DNA of 38,588 nucleotides, from contig CAZNDN010000025.1 of the NCBI GenBank assembly GCA_964571815.1, positions 1-38,588 on the forward strand, read 5' to 3'. The position numbers and the translations under genes were made by a program. The stretch is from CAZNDN01 sp964571815 (GTDB taxonomy: Bacteria; Fibrobacterota; Chitinivibrionia; Chitinivibrionales; WJKA01). Each line of letters begins with the position of its first letter. Positions within the stretch are counted from its first letter, which is position 1. The notes below the pieces were generated by a model. That model did not search any database, was not told where the DNA came from, and saw only the letters and a program-made list of their open reading frames with translations. Shown here piece after piece: positions 1 to 8,051 of this stretch.

Positions 1-18
1 GCGCCCCTTTTGTCCTTG

Positions 19-48
19 TTGACAGGTATGTCACACATATAGTATAAT
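19..48 (+). promoter_or_regulatory. Sigma-70-type promoter of the nrdDG operon
   Basis: TTGACA at 19-24 and TATAAT at 43-48 match both consensus hexamers exactly and are separated by 18 bp. It points toward nrdD, whose start is about 300 bp downstream, so the transcript would carry a long leader. The match is seen directly; activity is inferred. Confidence 0.7.
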
Positions 49-77
49 AGCGGCATAAGGTATCCAAAATATTGTGC
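30..77 (+). promoter_or_regulatory. Candidate pair of NrdR boxes
   Basis: A box at about 62-77 (core CAAAATATTGTG) fits the known NrdR-box pattern closely. A weaker one at about 30-45 (ACATATAGT in its right half) overlaps the -10 hexamer. The equivalent guanines are at 42 and 74, 32 bp or three helical turns apart, which is the tandem arrangement known for NrdR, the repressor of ribonucleotide reductase genes. The first box matches only on one half, so this is a moderate call. Confidence 0.45.
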
Positions 78-78
78 T

Positions 79-350
79 TTGGTGAATCTGCTACGCTTCT
101 CTGCCGGCATGGTATACTTCTTCGGAATCTGTGACGCACACTCCTTTCCGGCTGTTTCCCCGGACCGGCGAGAACTTCTTCGCCGGAGAAGCTCCCTTTC
201 CGGCTCGTTTGAGTGGGGTTGGCGTCTCCGCGGGCGCAAGGACCCGCGAAGCATTGACACGGCCGGGTATCGTTTTATTTTTGGAATACCAGATAGTGTA
301 GATTCGATTCTTCGTTGCACATCATCCAAGGTAAGGAGGGCGCCGGCGCC
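79..350 (+). other. Long leader upstream of nrdD, no gene seen
   Basis: I see no credible gene here. A GC-rich hairpin with a 6-bp stem lies at 229-248 and is not followed by a T run. A second weak promoter is possible: TTGACA at 254-259, then TATTTT at 276-281 with 16 bp between them, which would give a much shorter leader. No riboswitch was recognised. Confidence 0.35.
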
Positions 351-2504
351 ATGATTTCAACGATCAGGAAACGGGACGGAAAGCTTGCCCACTACGATAA
401 CTACAAGATTGCCAACGCCATCTTCAAGGCCGCCGAGGCGGTCGGGGGGAAGGATTTCGGTCTGGCCCTTTCACTGGCCAAACAGGTGGAAGAGCTGGTG
501 GGCAAGAAGTTTCATTCCAACTCAATCCCCGCCGTTGAGGAAATACAGGACCTGGTCGAGAAGGTACTCATAGAAAACGGTCACACCAGGGTTGCAAAAG
601 CATACATTCTTTACCGGGAACAGCACCGAAGGCTTCGGGACACGCAGGATCTCCTGCTGGATATTGCCAACACGATGGACGGCTATCTCAAGCAGCAGGA
701 TTGGAGGGTAAACGAGAACTCCAACGTCAATTACTCCCTGGGAGGATTGATTCTTCATAACAGCGGGGCGATCACCGCCAACTACTGGCTCGAGAATATC
801 TATGGACACGAGATTTCGGAGGCGCACCGAAACGGAGAGATTCATATCCATGATTTGAGCATGTTCTCGGGATATTGTGCAGGCTGGTCTCTGAGACAAC
901 TCATCGCCGAAGGTCTTGGGGGAGTCACGAACAAGATTTCATCCCGCCCCCCGCGGCATCTGACCACCCTGGTGCAGCAGATGGTTAATTTCCTCGGAAT
1001 ACTCCAGAACGAATGGGCCGGTGCTCAGGCCTTTTCATCGTTCGACACCTGCCTTGCGCCGTTCGTTCGCATCGATAACCTGAACTATGCCGAAGTCAGG
1101 CAGTGCGTGCAATCGTTCATTTTCGGGGTGAATACTCCGTCCCGGTGGGGTTCCCAGGCCCCATTCACGAATATCACTCTGGACTGGGTGGTTCCCGAAG
1201 ACTTGAAAGACAAGCCGGCGATGGTGGGCGGTGAGTTGCTCGACTCCACCTACGGGGAATATCAGCCCGAAATGGATATGATCAACAAGGCCTTTCTGGA
1301 GGTGTTCAGGGAGGGGGATGCTGAGGGGCGGGGCTTTGCCTATCCCATTCCAACGTACAATCTCACAAAGAACTTCAACTGGGACAGTGAGAACGCTGAT
1401 TTGCTGTTCAAGATCACGGGGAAGTACGGGACCCCGTATTTTCAGAATTTCATCAATTCCGATCTCAACCCGGGCGATGTTCGCTCGATGTGCTGCAGGC
1501 TGCAACTGGACAGGAGGGAGCTTCGCAAGCGCGGCGGCGGGCTGTTCGGGGCCGATGAGTTCACCGGATCCATCGGCGTGGTTACGGTCAATCTGCCCCG
1601 GATCGGCTATCTCTGCTCCACTCGCGAAGACTATTTCAGCCAACTGGGTCACCTCATGGACCTGGCGAGGGAATCGCTGGAGATGAAACGCCAGGTCATT
1701 ACACGGCTCATGGACCAGAAGCTGTTTCCCTATACCCAGCGATACCTCCGGCACTGGAACAACCACTTCTCGACTATCGGGCTGATCGGAATGAATGAGT
1801 CGACGCTCAATTTTATGGGCAAGGACCTCTCTGATCCCGAAGCACGGGAGTTTGCCGCCGAAGTGCTCGGGTATATGCGCGACAAGCTTGTGACCTACCA
1901 GGAGCAGACCGGGCACCTTTACAATCTTGAGGCTACACCCGGTGAAGGGACCTCGTACCGGCTGGCAAAAATCGACCGCAGGAAATTCTCACGCATGACT
2001 ATCCCCGGTGACGGGAATCCCTACTACACGAACAGCACGCAACTGCCCGTGAATACGACCGACGACATGTTCGAGGCACTGGAGATGCAGCGCGAACTCC
2101 AGAAGCTGTACACCGGCGGGACCGTCTTCCACGGTTTTATCGGCGAAGCCATTGACGATGTAGCAAGCACCAGGAAGCTCGTACGCAAGATCGCCGAGAA
2201 TTTCGATATTCCCTACTTCACCCTCTCGCCGACATTCTCGGTGTGCAGACTGCACGGCTATCTCAAGGGTGAGCATTTCTCGTGTCCCAACTGTGGTGAA
2301 GACACCGAAGTTTATTCGCGTATTGTGGGATACTACCGACCCGTCAAAAACTGGAACCTGGGGAAGAAGTCGGAATACCGGGACCGGAGAGTGTACCGGG
2401 TCGACGTATCCGGGTCCTCCTCGCCTGCCGCGGGGGAGGTACTGTCACAACCGGAGCCTGCCAACACCCCCGCCGAACTATGTCAGACGATAAGCGCCCC
2501 ATAG
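351..2504 (+). CDS. nrdD: Anaerobic (class III) ribonucleoside-triphosphate reductase
   Basis: Reduces ribonucleoside triphosphates to deoxyribonucleotides without oxygen, using a glycyl radical installed by the neighbouring activase. At 717 residues it is normal for the family. An ATP-cone allosteric domain occupies about residues 3-95 (it begins IRKRDGKLAHYDNYKIANAI). The C-terminus has the zinc-site residues C632, H635, C645 and C648, followed by the radical-site motif RIVGYYRP with Gly660. This CxxHGY...CPNCG form is typical of the Thermotoga-like subgroup rather than of the E. coli enzyme. The ATG at 351 is chosen because AAGGAGGG lies just upstream at about 331-338; an in-frame upstream start has no such site. 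The gene overlaps nrdG by 25 bp. About 40 residues after the usual domain end are unconserved-looking and Ser/Pro-rich. Confidence 0.95.
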   Translation: MISTIRKRDGKLAHYDNYKIANAIFKAAEAVGGKDFGLALSLAKQVEELVGKKFHSNSIPAVEEIQDLVEKVLIENGHTRVAKAYILYREQHRRLRDTQDLLLDIANTMDGYLKQQDWRVNENSNVNYSLGGLILHNSGAITANYWLENIYGHEISEAHRNGEIHIHDLSMFSGYCAGWSLRQLIAEGLGGVTNKISSRPPRHLTTLVQQMVNFLGILQNEWAGAQAFSSFDTCLAPFVRIDNLNYAEVRQCVQSFIFGVNTPSRWGSQAPFTNITLDWVVPEDLKDKPAMVGGELLDSTYGEYQPEMDMINKAFLEVFREGDAEGRGFAYPIPTYNLTKNFNWDSENADLLFKITGKYGTPYFQNFINSDLNPGDVRSMCCRLQLDRRELRKRGGGLFGADEFTGSIGVVTVNLPRIGYLCSTREDYFSQLGHLMDLARESLEMKRQVITRLMDQKLFPYTQRYLRHWNNHFSTIGLIGMNESTLNFMGKDLSDPEAREFAAEVLGYMRDKLVTYQEQTGHLYNLEATPGEGTSYRLAKIDRRKFSRMTIPGDGNPYYTNSTQLPVNTTDDMFEALEMQRELQKLYTGGTVFHGFIGEAIDDVASTRKLVRKIAENFDIPYFTLSPTFSVCRLHGYLKGEHFSCPNCGEDTEVYSRIVGYYRPVKNWNLGKKSEYRDRRVYRVDVSGSSSPAAGEVLSQPEPANTPAELCQTISAP

Positions 2505-3193
2505 TTGTCGGGTGGGTGAAGAACTCCCTTATCGACTATCCGGGGATGGTGGCAACCGTGCTTTTCCTCTCCGGCTGCAACCTGCGCTGCCCTTTTTGCC
2601 ACAATCCGGGGGTTGTCCACGGCCGGACGGGGGAATGTCATGCCTGGGAAGACATTGTTGGATTTCTTCGACACCGCCGGGGGCTGATTGACGGCGTTGT
2701 ACTCACCGGCGGTGAACCGACGCTGCATGGCGGCGAACTGGCCGGGATGATTCGCCGGATGCGGGAGCTGGGCTACCGTGTCAAGCTGGATACCAACGGC
2801 ATGAAGCCGGAAGTGATCGAGATGCTTGCCCCGGACTATCTGGCCCTGGATGTGAAGACTGTTCCGCGCGGTTATTCGCGATGGCTCGGGGCGGGCGGAA
2901 TCGACGTCGATGCTTCCCTTGAGCAGTCGGTGGAACTCTGCCGTCGGATGGGCCGCAATGCCGAAGTGAGAATCACGGCCGCACCGCGGATTCTCGATGA
3001 TGTGATCATAGGGGAGATCGCGAAGCTGATCGAGGGCGTTTCGCTGGTGGTTGTGCAGCCGTTTCGCGCCGATGCGGAGTTGCTCGACCCATCATTCAGC
3101 AGGCTTGAGCCTCCTTCGATGGAGACTCTCCGGCAGTGGCGCGAGGTGCTCGGCGAGCATGTTGAAGAGTGTCGTATTCGAACGCGGTGGTAA
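2480..3193 (+). CDS. nrdG: Anaerobic ribonucleotide reductase activating protein, radical SAM
   Basis: Radical SAM activase that cleaves S-adenosylmethionine and forms the glycyl radical on NrdD. The cluster motif CNLRCPFC gives C33, C37 and C40, and GGEP at about residues 77-80 is the usual SAM-binding motif. At 237 residues it belongs to the longer TIGR02495-type (NrdG2) activases, not the roughly 155-residue E. coli type. It starts inside the end of nrdD, so the two are translationally coupled in one operon. Some TIGR02495 members activate other glycyl radical enzymes, but the overlap with nrdD settles the role here. Confidence 0.92.
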   Translation: MSDDKRPIVVGWVKNSLIDYPGMVATVLFLSGCNLRCPFCHNPGVVHGRTGECHAWEDIVGFLRHRRGLIDGVVLTGGEPTLHGGELAGMIRRMRELGYRVKLDTNGMKPEVIEMLAPDYLALDVKTVPRGYSRWLGAGGIDVDASLEQSVELCRRMGRNAEVRITAAPRILDDVIIGEIAKLIEGVSLVVVQPFRADAELLDPSFSRLEPPSMETLRQWREVLGEHVEECRIRTRW

Positions 3194-3332
3194 CCCTGGA
3201 TGGTGTTGTTTTCGGTCCTGCAAGATGCTGTCGGGAAGGGGCCTGCCGGGTTTCATCCGCGCTATTCCAATCCTTTCCGGGGCCGGGCGGCACGGCGAGG
3301 CAGACTCACCGGGATCGGAGCAGAGGGTCGGT

Positions 3333-4160
3333 CTACTCAAGATGCACGCTTCTGCGTTTCAACCCGCTGAATGACGAGACTTCGGTGAAGCCGTTTTTCT
3401 TGAGGCAGGGAACGAGCTGGGTGAATGCCTTGCCGACGTGCCGGGGGGCATGAGCGTCGGACCCGAGGGTTATCGGTACGTCGTGCTGCCTGACTTGCTG
3501 CATGAGGAACTCGAAGGGATCTCCCCGACGGACTTTGTAAATCTGCGACCAGAGAAAGCCGTTGGAGTTCATTTCGATCGCGATATCGGCTTTTTTTGCC
3601 CCGGCAACGGTATCGGCGATGAGGGCGAAGACGTCGACTTCGCGAGAGCGAGGCCATCGTACGTAGCGCCAGATGAAATCCAGGTGCGACAAGGAGTGAA
3701 ACAGGCCCGATTCCGCGGCGGCGCCCACCATATCGAAATACGCTTCGAACATTTCACCGGCCCGTGTCTGGGGAAGCTCGGCCAGGTGACGCCATCCGAA
3801 GCGCGGTAAGGAGTGGACCGAGGCGAGGTAAAAATCGAAAGGGTGGGCATCAAGCAACGGAACCAGCAGCTCCTCGGCCCCTTCAAGGTAATCCACCTCA
3901 AGGCCGATTCGAATGGCGATTTCCCTGGAGTACGTCTCACGCAGTTCAAAAAGCTCGCTCCAATATCGGTCGAGCCCGTCCCGGTCCATACCCCAGTCCC
4001 AGTAACGTTTTTTCTGTGATCGACTCAAGTAGTAGCGGCCGAGGTGATCGGCGAAGCCTATTTCGTCGAAGCCCCGGCGGACGGCTTCTTCGATATACTC
4101 GACGATCTTTCCTTGAGCGTGACCGCAATAAGGAGTGTGGATATGATAATCTATCCGCAT
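3333..4160 (-). CDS. PHP-domain histidinol-phosphatase family protein
   Basis: A 275-residue PHP-superfamily metal-dependent phosphoesterase most like HisJ/HisK, which dephosphorylate histidinol phosphate in histidine synthesis. The first metal motif is HIH (H6, H8) in MRIDYHIHTPYCGH. A later site is GSDAHAP, with D235 and H237. Length and the motif order fit the family. It starts 19 bp downstream of the purB stop and is probably cotranscribed with it. No other histidine genes are nearby, so another phosphoester substrate is possible. It converges on nrdG across a 139-bp gap. Confidence 0.8.
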   Translation of the reverse strand: MRIDYHIHTPYCGHAQGKIVEYIEEAVRRGFDEIGFADHLGRYYLSRSQKKRYWDWGMDRDGLDRYWSELFELRETYSREIAIRIGLEVDYLEGAEELLVPLLDAHPFDFYLASVHSLPRFGWRHLAELPQTRAGEMFEAYFDMVGAAAESGLFHSLSHLDFIWRYVRWPRSREVDVFALIADTVAGAKKADIAIEMNSNGFLWSQIYKVRRGDPFEFLMQQVRQHDVPITLGSDAHAPRHVGKAFTQLVPCLKKNGFTEVSSFSGLKRRSVHLE

Positions 4161-4179
4161 GGGCGACAGGTTCCGTGGT

Positions 4180-5634
4180 TCATACTGTTACTTCGTCGAC
4201 AGTTCCCTTCCCGTAGGCGCGCGCCCGTTCCAGGAGAGGATTGACCGTACTTTCCACGAACTCGTCGACTTGACGCGGTGCCCGGCCCGCGAACTGTCCC
4301 CTGTCCATCAGCGTTTCGAGGGACTCGGTGCTCAGTCCGAAGCGTTCATCATCGGCAATTCGTTTCAGCAAATCGTTGGGTGCTCCCTCGCGTTTCATCC
4401 GCATTGCCGCTTCCTGAGAATGCAGGCGGATCGCTTCATGAAGACGTTGTCGATCTCCTCCCCTTTTCACCGCCTCCATAAGGATATTCTCCGTGGCGAT
4501 GAACGGGAGCTGGTCGTTGACATGCCGGGCGATAACTTCGGGATAGACAACCAGGCCACCGCAGATGTCGTGGGCGAGGTTGAGGGAAGCGTCGATTGCC
4601 AGGAATGCCTCGGGAATAGACAGTCGCTTGTTTGCCGAATCGTCCAGCGTGCGCTCAAACCACTGTTCCGCGGCGGTCATGGCCGGGGACTGGGCAAGGG
4701 AGATGACATAGCGCGCGAGTGCGGTGAGGCGCTCGGACCGCATCGGATTGCGTTTGTACGCCATTGCCGAGGAGCCCACCTGGCTTTTCCCGAACGGTTC
4801 CTCCACCTCGCCCAGATGCTGCAGGAGACGGATGTCGTTGGCCAGTTTGTGGAGTGACTGTGCTATGCCCGAGAGCAGCGCCCCGGCCCGGGCATCGAGC
4901 TTGCGCGTGTACGTTTGCCCCGTCACCGGCAGCAGATGGCCGAATCCCATGGAGTCCGCTACCTTGCGGTCGAGGGCCTTCACCTTTTCGTGGTCACCGT
5001 CGAAAAGCTTCAGGTAGCTTGCCTGCGTCCCGGTCGTTCCCTTTACTCCGCGAAAGGGAAGCCGATCGACATACTCGGCAACCGCTTCGAAGTCGACGAC
5101 AAGGTCCATGAGCCACAGGCAGGCGCGTTTCCCGACCGTGGTGAGTTGGGCCGGTTGAAAATGGGTGAAGCCAAGGGTTGCCAGATCGCGTCGGCTGAGC
5201 GCGAAGTCTCGCAGTTGCCCGATGACGGAGGCAAGCTTGCGGACCACCAGTTGGCCGGCCTCCCGAATCTGGACAAGGTCGGTGTTGTCGCCAACGAAGG
5301 CGCTGGTGGCGCCCAGGTGCATGATCGGCTTTGCCGCGGGACACAGCTCGGCGAATGCATGCAGGTGCGCCATGACGTCGTGACGAGTTTGTTGTTCAAT
5401 CTGTCTGACTTTCTCGTAATCGATGTCCGTCAGATGGCCCCGCATTTCGTCGAGTTGTTCATCCGAAATCGGCAGTCCAAGGCTTTGCTGGCTCTCCGCG
5501 AGAGCCAGCCACAGCTTGCGCCAGGTGCCGAATTTGAAATCGGGCGAGAAGATGTGGAGCATCTCCCGACCCGCGTATCGATCGGCGAGTGGGTTCCGGT
5601 AAATTCCCATGTCGGGGGGCGATTCGGGTGTCAT
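4180..5634 (-). CDS. purB: Adenylosuccinate lyase, animal-like type
   Basis: Cleaves adenylosuccinate to AMP plus fumarate and SAICAR to AICAR plus fumarate in purine synthesis. The fumarase/aspartase-superfamily signature GSSAMAYKRNPMRSE lies at about residues 287-301 and includes the mobile-loop catalytic serine. A conserved histidine is in GFTHFQPAQLTTVGKR (H158). From memory, blocks such as YRNPLADRYAGREM, KFGTWRKLW and WFERTLDDSANKR match animal ADSL far better than E. coli or Bacillus PurB. I chose the ATG at 5634 (484 residues). An upstream ATG at 5703 would add a Thr/Pro-rich stretch and has no ribosome-binding site; an ATG at 5610 is also possible. It heads a two-gene operon with the PHP gene. 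Confidence 0.9.
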   Translation of the reverse strand: MTPESPPDMGIYRNPLADRYAGREMLHIFSPDFKFGTWRKLWLALAESQQSLGLPISDEQLDEMRGHLTDIDYEKVRQIEQQTRHDVMAHLHAFAELCPAAKPIMHLGATSAFVGDNTDLVQIREAGQLVVRKLASVIGQLRDFALSRRDLATLGFTHFQPAQLTTVGKRACLWLMDLVVDFEAVAEYVDRLPFRGVKGTTGTQASYLKLFDGDHEKVKALDRKVADSMGFGHLLPVTGQTYTRKLDARAGALLSGIAQSLHKLANDIRLLQHLGEVEEPFGKSQVGSSAMAYKRNPMRSERLTALARYVISLAQSPAMTAAEQWFERTLDDSANKRLSIPEAFLAIDASLNLAHDICGGLVVYPEVIARHVNDQLPFIATENILMEAVKRGGDRQRLHEAIRLHSQEAAMRMKREGAPNDLLKRIADDERFGLSTESLETLMDRGQFAGRAPRQVDEFVESTVNPLLERARAYGKGTVDEVTV

Positions 5635-5768
5635 AGAGGAGCTTTCCGTCCTTGTCGGGGTGGTCGTTTCTGTTTTTTTCGGCCTTGCCGTCGAGAGATT
5701 CATGCAAAATACTTTATTTGATCCACCGCTCCCGCGGGCCCGATGCCGGCCTCAGGGGGTGATGCAAC

Positions 5769-5797
5769 TTGCACACGCCGGGAAGGACTTGTATTTT
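5769..5797 (+). promoter_or_regulatory. Candidate promoter of the TPR gene
   Basis: TTGCAC at 5769-5774 and TATTTT at 5792-5797 with 17 bp between them, in the spacer between divergent purB and the TPR gene. The match is moderate and activity is inferred. Confidence 0.4.
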
Positions 5798-5868
5798 CCT
5801 AGTCAGGCATTCACGAAGGTTATTCGTGGATGTACGCCAATCCACAATCCTTTACAAGGAGTGCTGCC

Positions 5869-6966
5869 ATGAGGAGGAGGACGGTTTTTTCAATGGCGGC
5901 GGGCATGATCCTGTGCATGCTCACCGTGAATGCTGTGGTGGCGGAGTCTGTCGAGGACCTGATGAGCGCCGGGGGAGAACTCTTGAGAAACGGCGCCTAC
6001 GACCAGGCAGTCACCCGATTCCGCAGGGTCGTCGGGATGAACCCCGGCAACTTCGAAGCACAGTTCAACCTGGCGTTCGCCTACCTGAGCTGGGGGCGTT
6101 ACGGCAACGCGGTCGAGGAATTCAAGAAGGCCGCGGGGATCGATCCGCGTAATTCGGATGTGTGGGCCAACATGGGCGTAGGCTACGAACGGCTCGGCCA
6201 GGAGCAGAATGCCATCAACGCTCTGTCCAAGGCGGTCAATCTCGACCCCACCAACGTGGAAGCGCGGCTGAACCTTGCTTCGATGTACGCCAACAAGGGC
6301 CACACGAAGCGGGCAATAGCCCAGTTCGAGCAGGTAATATCCATCGACGGCTCAAAACCGGTTGCGCTCACCAACCTGGCAAAGCTCATGGTTGGTGAGA
6401 ACCGGCCTCGCGAAGCGAAATACTACCTGCGTGAGGCGATGGCTTATGAGCCCAACAACGCCGAAGCGCATTGGGAGTTGGGCAATATCCTCCGGGCACA
6501 CGACAAGGCGCTCGACGAAGCGGAGAAAGAGTACCGAATCGCGATCAAGCTCGAACCGGATGAAGGGGCATACTACAACAGTCTCGGGCAATTGCTTCAG
6601 TCGCGGGGGAAGAAAGATGAGGCGCTTGAGGTGTATCGGAAATCCCTGGCGTTTGTGGACGATGCCCTTGAGAAGGAGGAGATCGAGGGCAGGATTGAGT
6701 TGCTGGAAAAAGGTGAATCCGGTGCCGCATCGGGAGGGCCCGGGACTGGAAGGAGCACTTTCCACACCGCCGGCAAGAGCGAGATTGAGAGACTGAAGGG
6801 GGAGCTTCGAGGAGAGGATCAAGCAGAGGCGGTAAAAACCGTTACTGTTGACTCCGTACCGTATGATGTCTCGAGCGAACTCGAGGGGCTTAATGAAGAG
6901 TCTGAAGATGCGTCTTCCTTCGACGTCAAGGCCGCGGCGAAGAAAAGGGCCCGGGAAAACGAGTAG
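5869..6966 (+). CDS. Exported tetratricopeptide-repeat protein
   Basis: A 365-residue protein with a typical signal peptide (basic MRRR start, hydrophobic core, likely cut after AVVA at about residue 25). A run of TPR units follows from about residue 28 to 260, recognisable by repeated W/Y-G-A-A/F-P spacing such as GMNPGNFEAQFNLAFAYL and NLDPTNVEARLNLASMY. The last 100 residues are charged and low in complexity. It is probably a periplasmic or membrane-associated scaffold, with unknown partners. The ATG at 5869 is chosen because AAGGAG lies at 5856-5861, 7 bp upstream, and the signal peptide starts there. It is transcribed alone, with a hairpin terminator after it. Confidence 0.85.
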   Translation: MRRRTVFSMAAGMILCMLTVNAVVAESVEDLMSAGGELLRNGAYDQAVTRFRRVVGMNPGNFEAQFNLAFAYLSWGRYGNAVEEFKKAAGIDPRNSDVWANMGVGYERLGQEQNAINALSKAVNLDPTNVEARLNLASMYANKGHTKRAIAQFEQVISIDGSKPVALTNLAKLMVGENRPREAKYYLREAMAYEPNNAEAHWELGNILRAHDKALDEAEKEYRIAIKLEPDEGAYYNSLGQLLQSRGKKDEALEVYRKSLAFVDDALEKEEIEGRIELLEKGESGAASGGPGTGRSTFHTAGKSEIERLKGELRGEDQAEAVKTVTVDSVPYDVSSELEGLNEESEDASSFDVKAAAKKRARENE

Positions 6967-6992
6967 TCTCCGGCGGGCTGTTCGAAATCGAC

Positions 6993-7036
6993 GGGCCGCA
7001 TGTTCTCCGCGGGCGGGGGGAATGCGGCCCTTGTTG
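6993..7036 (+). terminator. Terminator-like hairpin after the TPR gene
   Basis: GGGCCGCAT at 6993-7001 pairs perfectly with ATGCGGCCC at 7022-7030 across a 20-nt G-rich loop. It is followed by TTGTTG. The T tract is imperfect, so termination may be weak and may allow read-through into the next gene. Confidence 0.55.
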
Positions 7037-7058
7037 TGTGAAGTCCCCGATCGCCGCT

Positions 7059-7988
7059 ATGAACGCGACCGTGCCTCAACCCTACCGCTCGTATGCGAGC
7101 TACCTCCGAGAGCGTTTCGGCGGGGCCGTTCGCAAGGTGCCGATCAATGCGGGGTTCTCCTGCCCCAACCTTGATGGAACGACAGGTCGGGAGGGATGTG
7201 CTTTCTGCGCCAACCGGGCATTCAGCCCCGCGGTCGACAACGCCGGCTCGCCGGTGGAGCAGCTCGAGGCTGCGCTGCACCGTGGATGGGGTCGGAAGGC
7301 GGTCGGCTGTCTGGCCTATCTTCAACCCTACTCAAATACCTACGGACCGGCGAGCCGACTGCGAGGTATCTGTGAGCCGCTTCCGGCGATTCCGGGTGTC
7401 GTTGGTATTGTAGTGGGTACTCGTCCGGACTGTCTCCCGGAGGAGATCCTCGACTACCTTGCGGAGCTTGCGGAGCGAACCTACGTCAGTGTCGAGCTGG
7501 GCCTCCAGTCATCTCACGACGCCACGCTGAAGCTGCATAATCGGGGGCACGGCTACCGGGAGTTTGAGGATGCGGTGAAAGCGCTTGCGGGCCGGGGGAT
7601 AGAATCGTCGACGCACGTCATCCTCGGACTTCGGGGCGAAACAGCTCCGATGATGATGGAGACGGCGCGGCGATTGTCTCGCCTGCCGGTTTCCGGAGTC
7701 AAGATTCACCAACTGATGATTCTGAGAGGAACGCTGGTTCATCGGTGGTTCGAGCAGGGCCGAATCGAGCCGTTTTCTCTCGAAGACTATGCCCAACGCG
7801 TTGCCGGTTTCATCTCGCTGCTGCGGCCCGATCAGGTCGTACACCGGATAATGGCCGATGCGCGACCGGAGCGGGGTCTGGTTGCACCGGGCTGGAGTGC
7901 CGACAAGGCGGGATCGGTATCCTTGCTCCGCGCCTACTTCCGCGACAGTGGGCTTGTCCAGGGTTCGCGCTACGAACCCGATGGTTGA
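7059..7988 (+). CDS. Radical SAM protein, TIGR01212/YhcC family
   Basis: A 309-residue member of the YhcC family of radical SAM proteins, whose reaction is not established. The cluster-binding segment is CPNLDGTTGREGCAFC, a C-x11-C-x2-C spacing (C35, C47, C50) diagnostic of this family instead of the usual CxxxCxxC. Other family blocks are YLQPYSNTYG and SVELGLQSSHD. Neither the ATG at 7059 nor an in-frame GTG at 7038 has a good ribosome-binding site; 7059 gives the usual family N-terminus. It sits just after a terminator-like hairpin and converges on the minus-strand gene at 8052. Confidence 0.85.
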   Translation: MNATVPQPYRSYASYLRERFGGAVRKVPINAGFSCPNLDGTTGREGCAFCANRAFSPAVDNAGSPVEQLEAALHRGWGRKAVGCLAYLQPYSNTYGPASRLRGICEPLPAIPGVVGIVVGTRPDCLPEEILDYLAELAERTYVSVELGLQSSHDATLKLHNRGHGYREFEDAVKALAGRGIESSTHVILGLRGETAPMMMETARRLSRLPVSGVKIHQLMILRGTLVHRWFEQGRIEPFSLEDYAQRVAGFISLLRPDQVVHRIMADARPERGLVAPGWSADKAGSVSLLRAYFRDSGLVQGSRYEPDG

Positions 7989-8051
7989 ACCCGCATCCAC
8001 TCGATCCCGGGTGGGATGGGTGATGCCGGGGAATGCGGCGGACTCCGGTAA

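Noticed and set aside
79..354. Open frame of 91 codons before nrdD
   Set aside because: No ribosome-binding site, Arg/Ser-rich composition unlike a protein, and it lies in the leader and overlaps the nrdD start.
1035..1916. 293-codon open frame antisense to nrdD
   Set aside because: It is a shadow of the conserved nrdD frame, and its translation matches no family I know.
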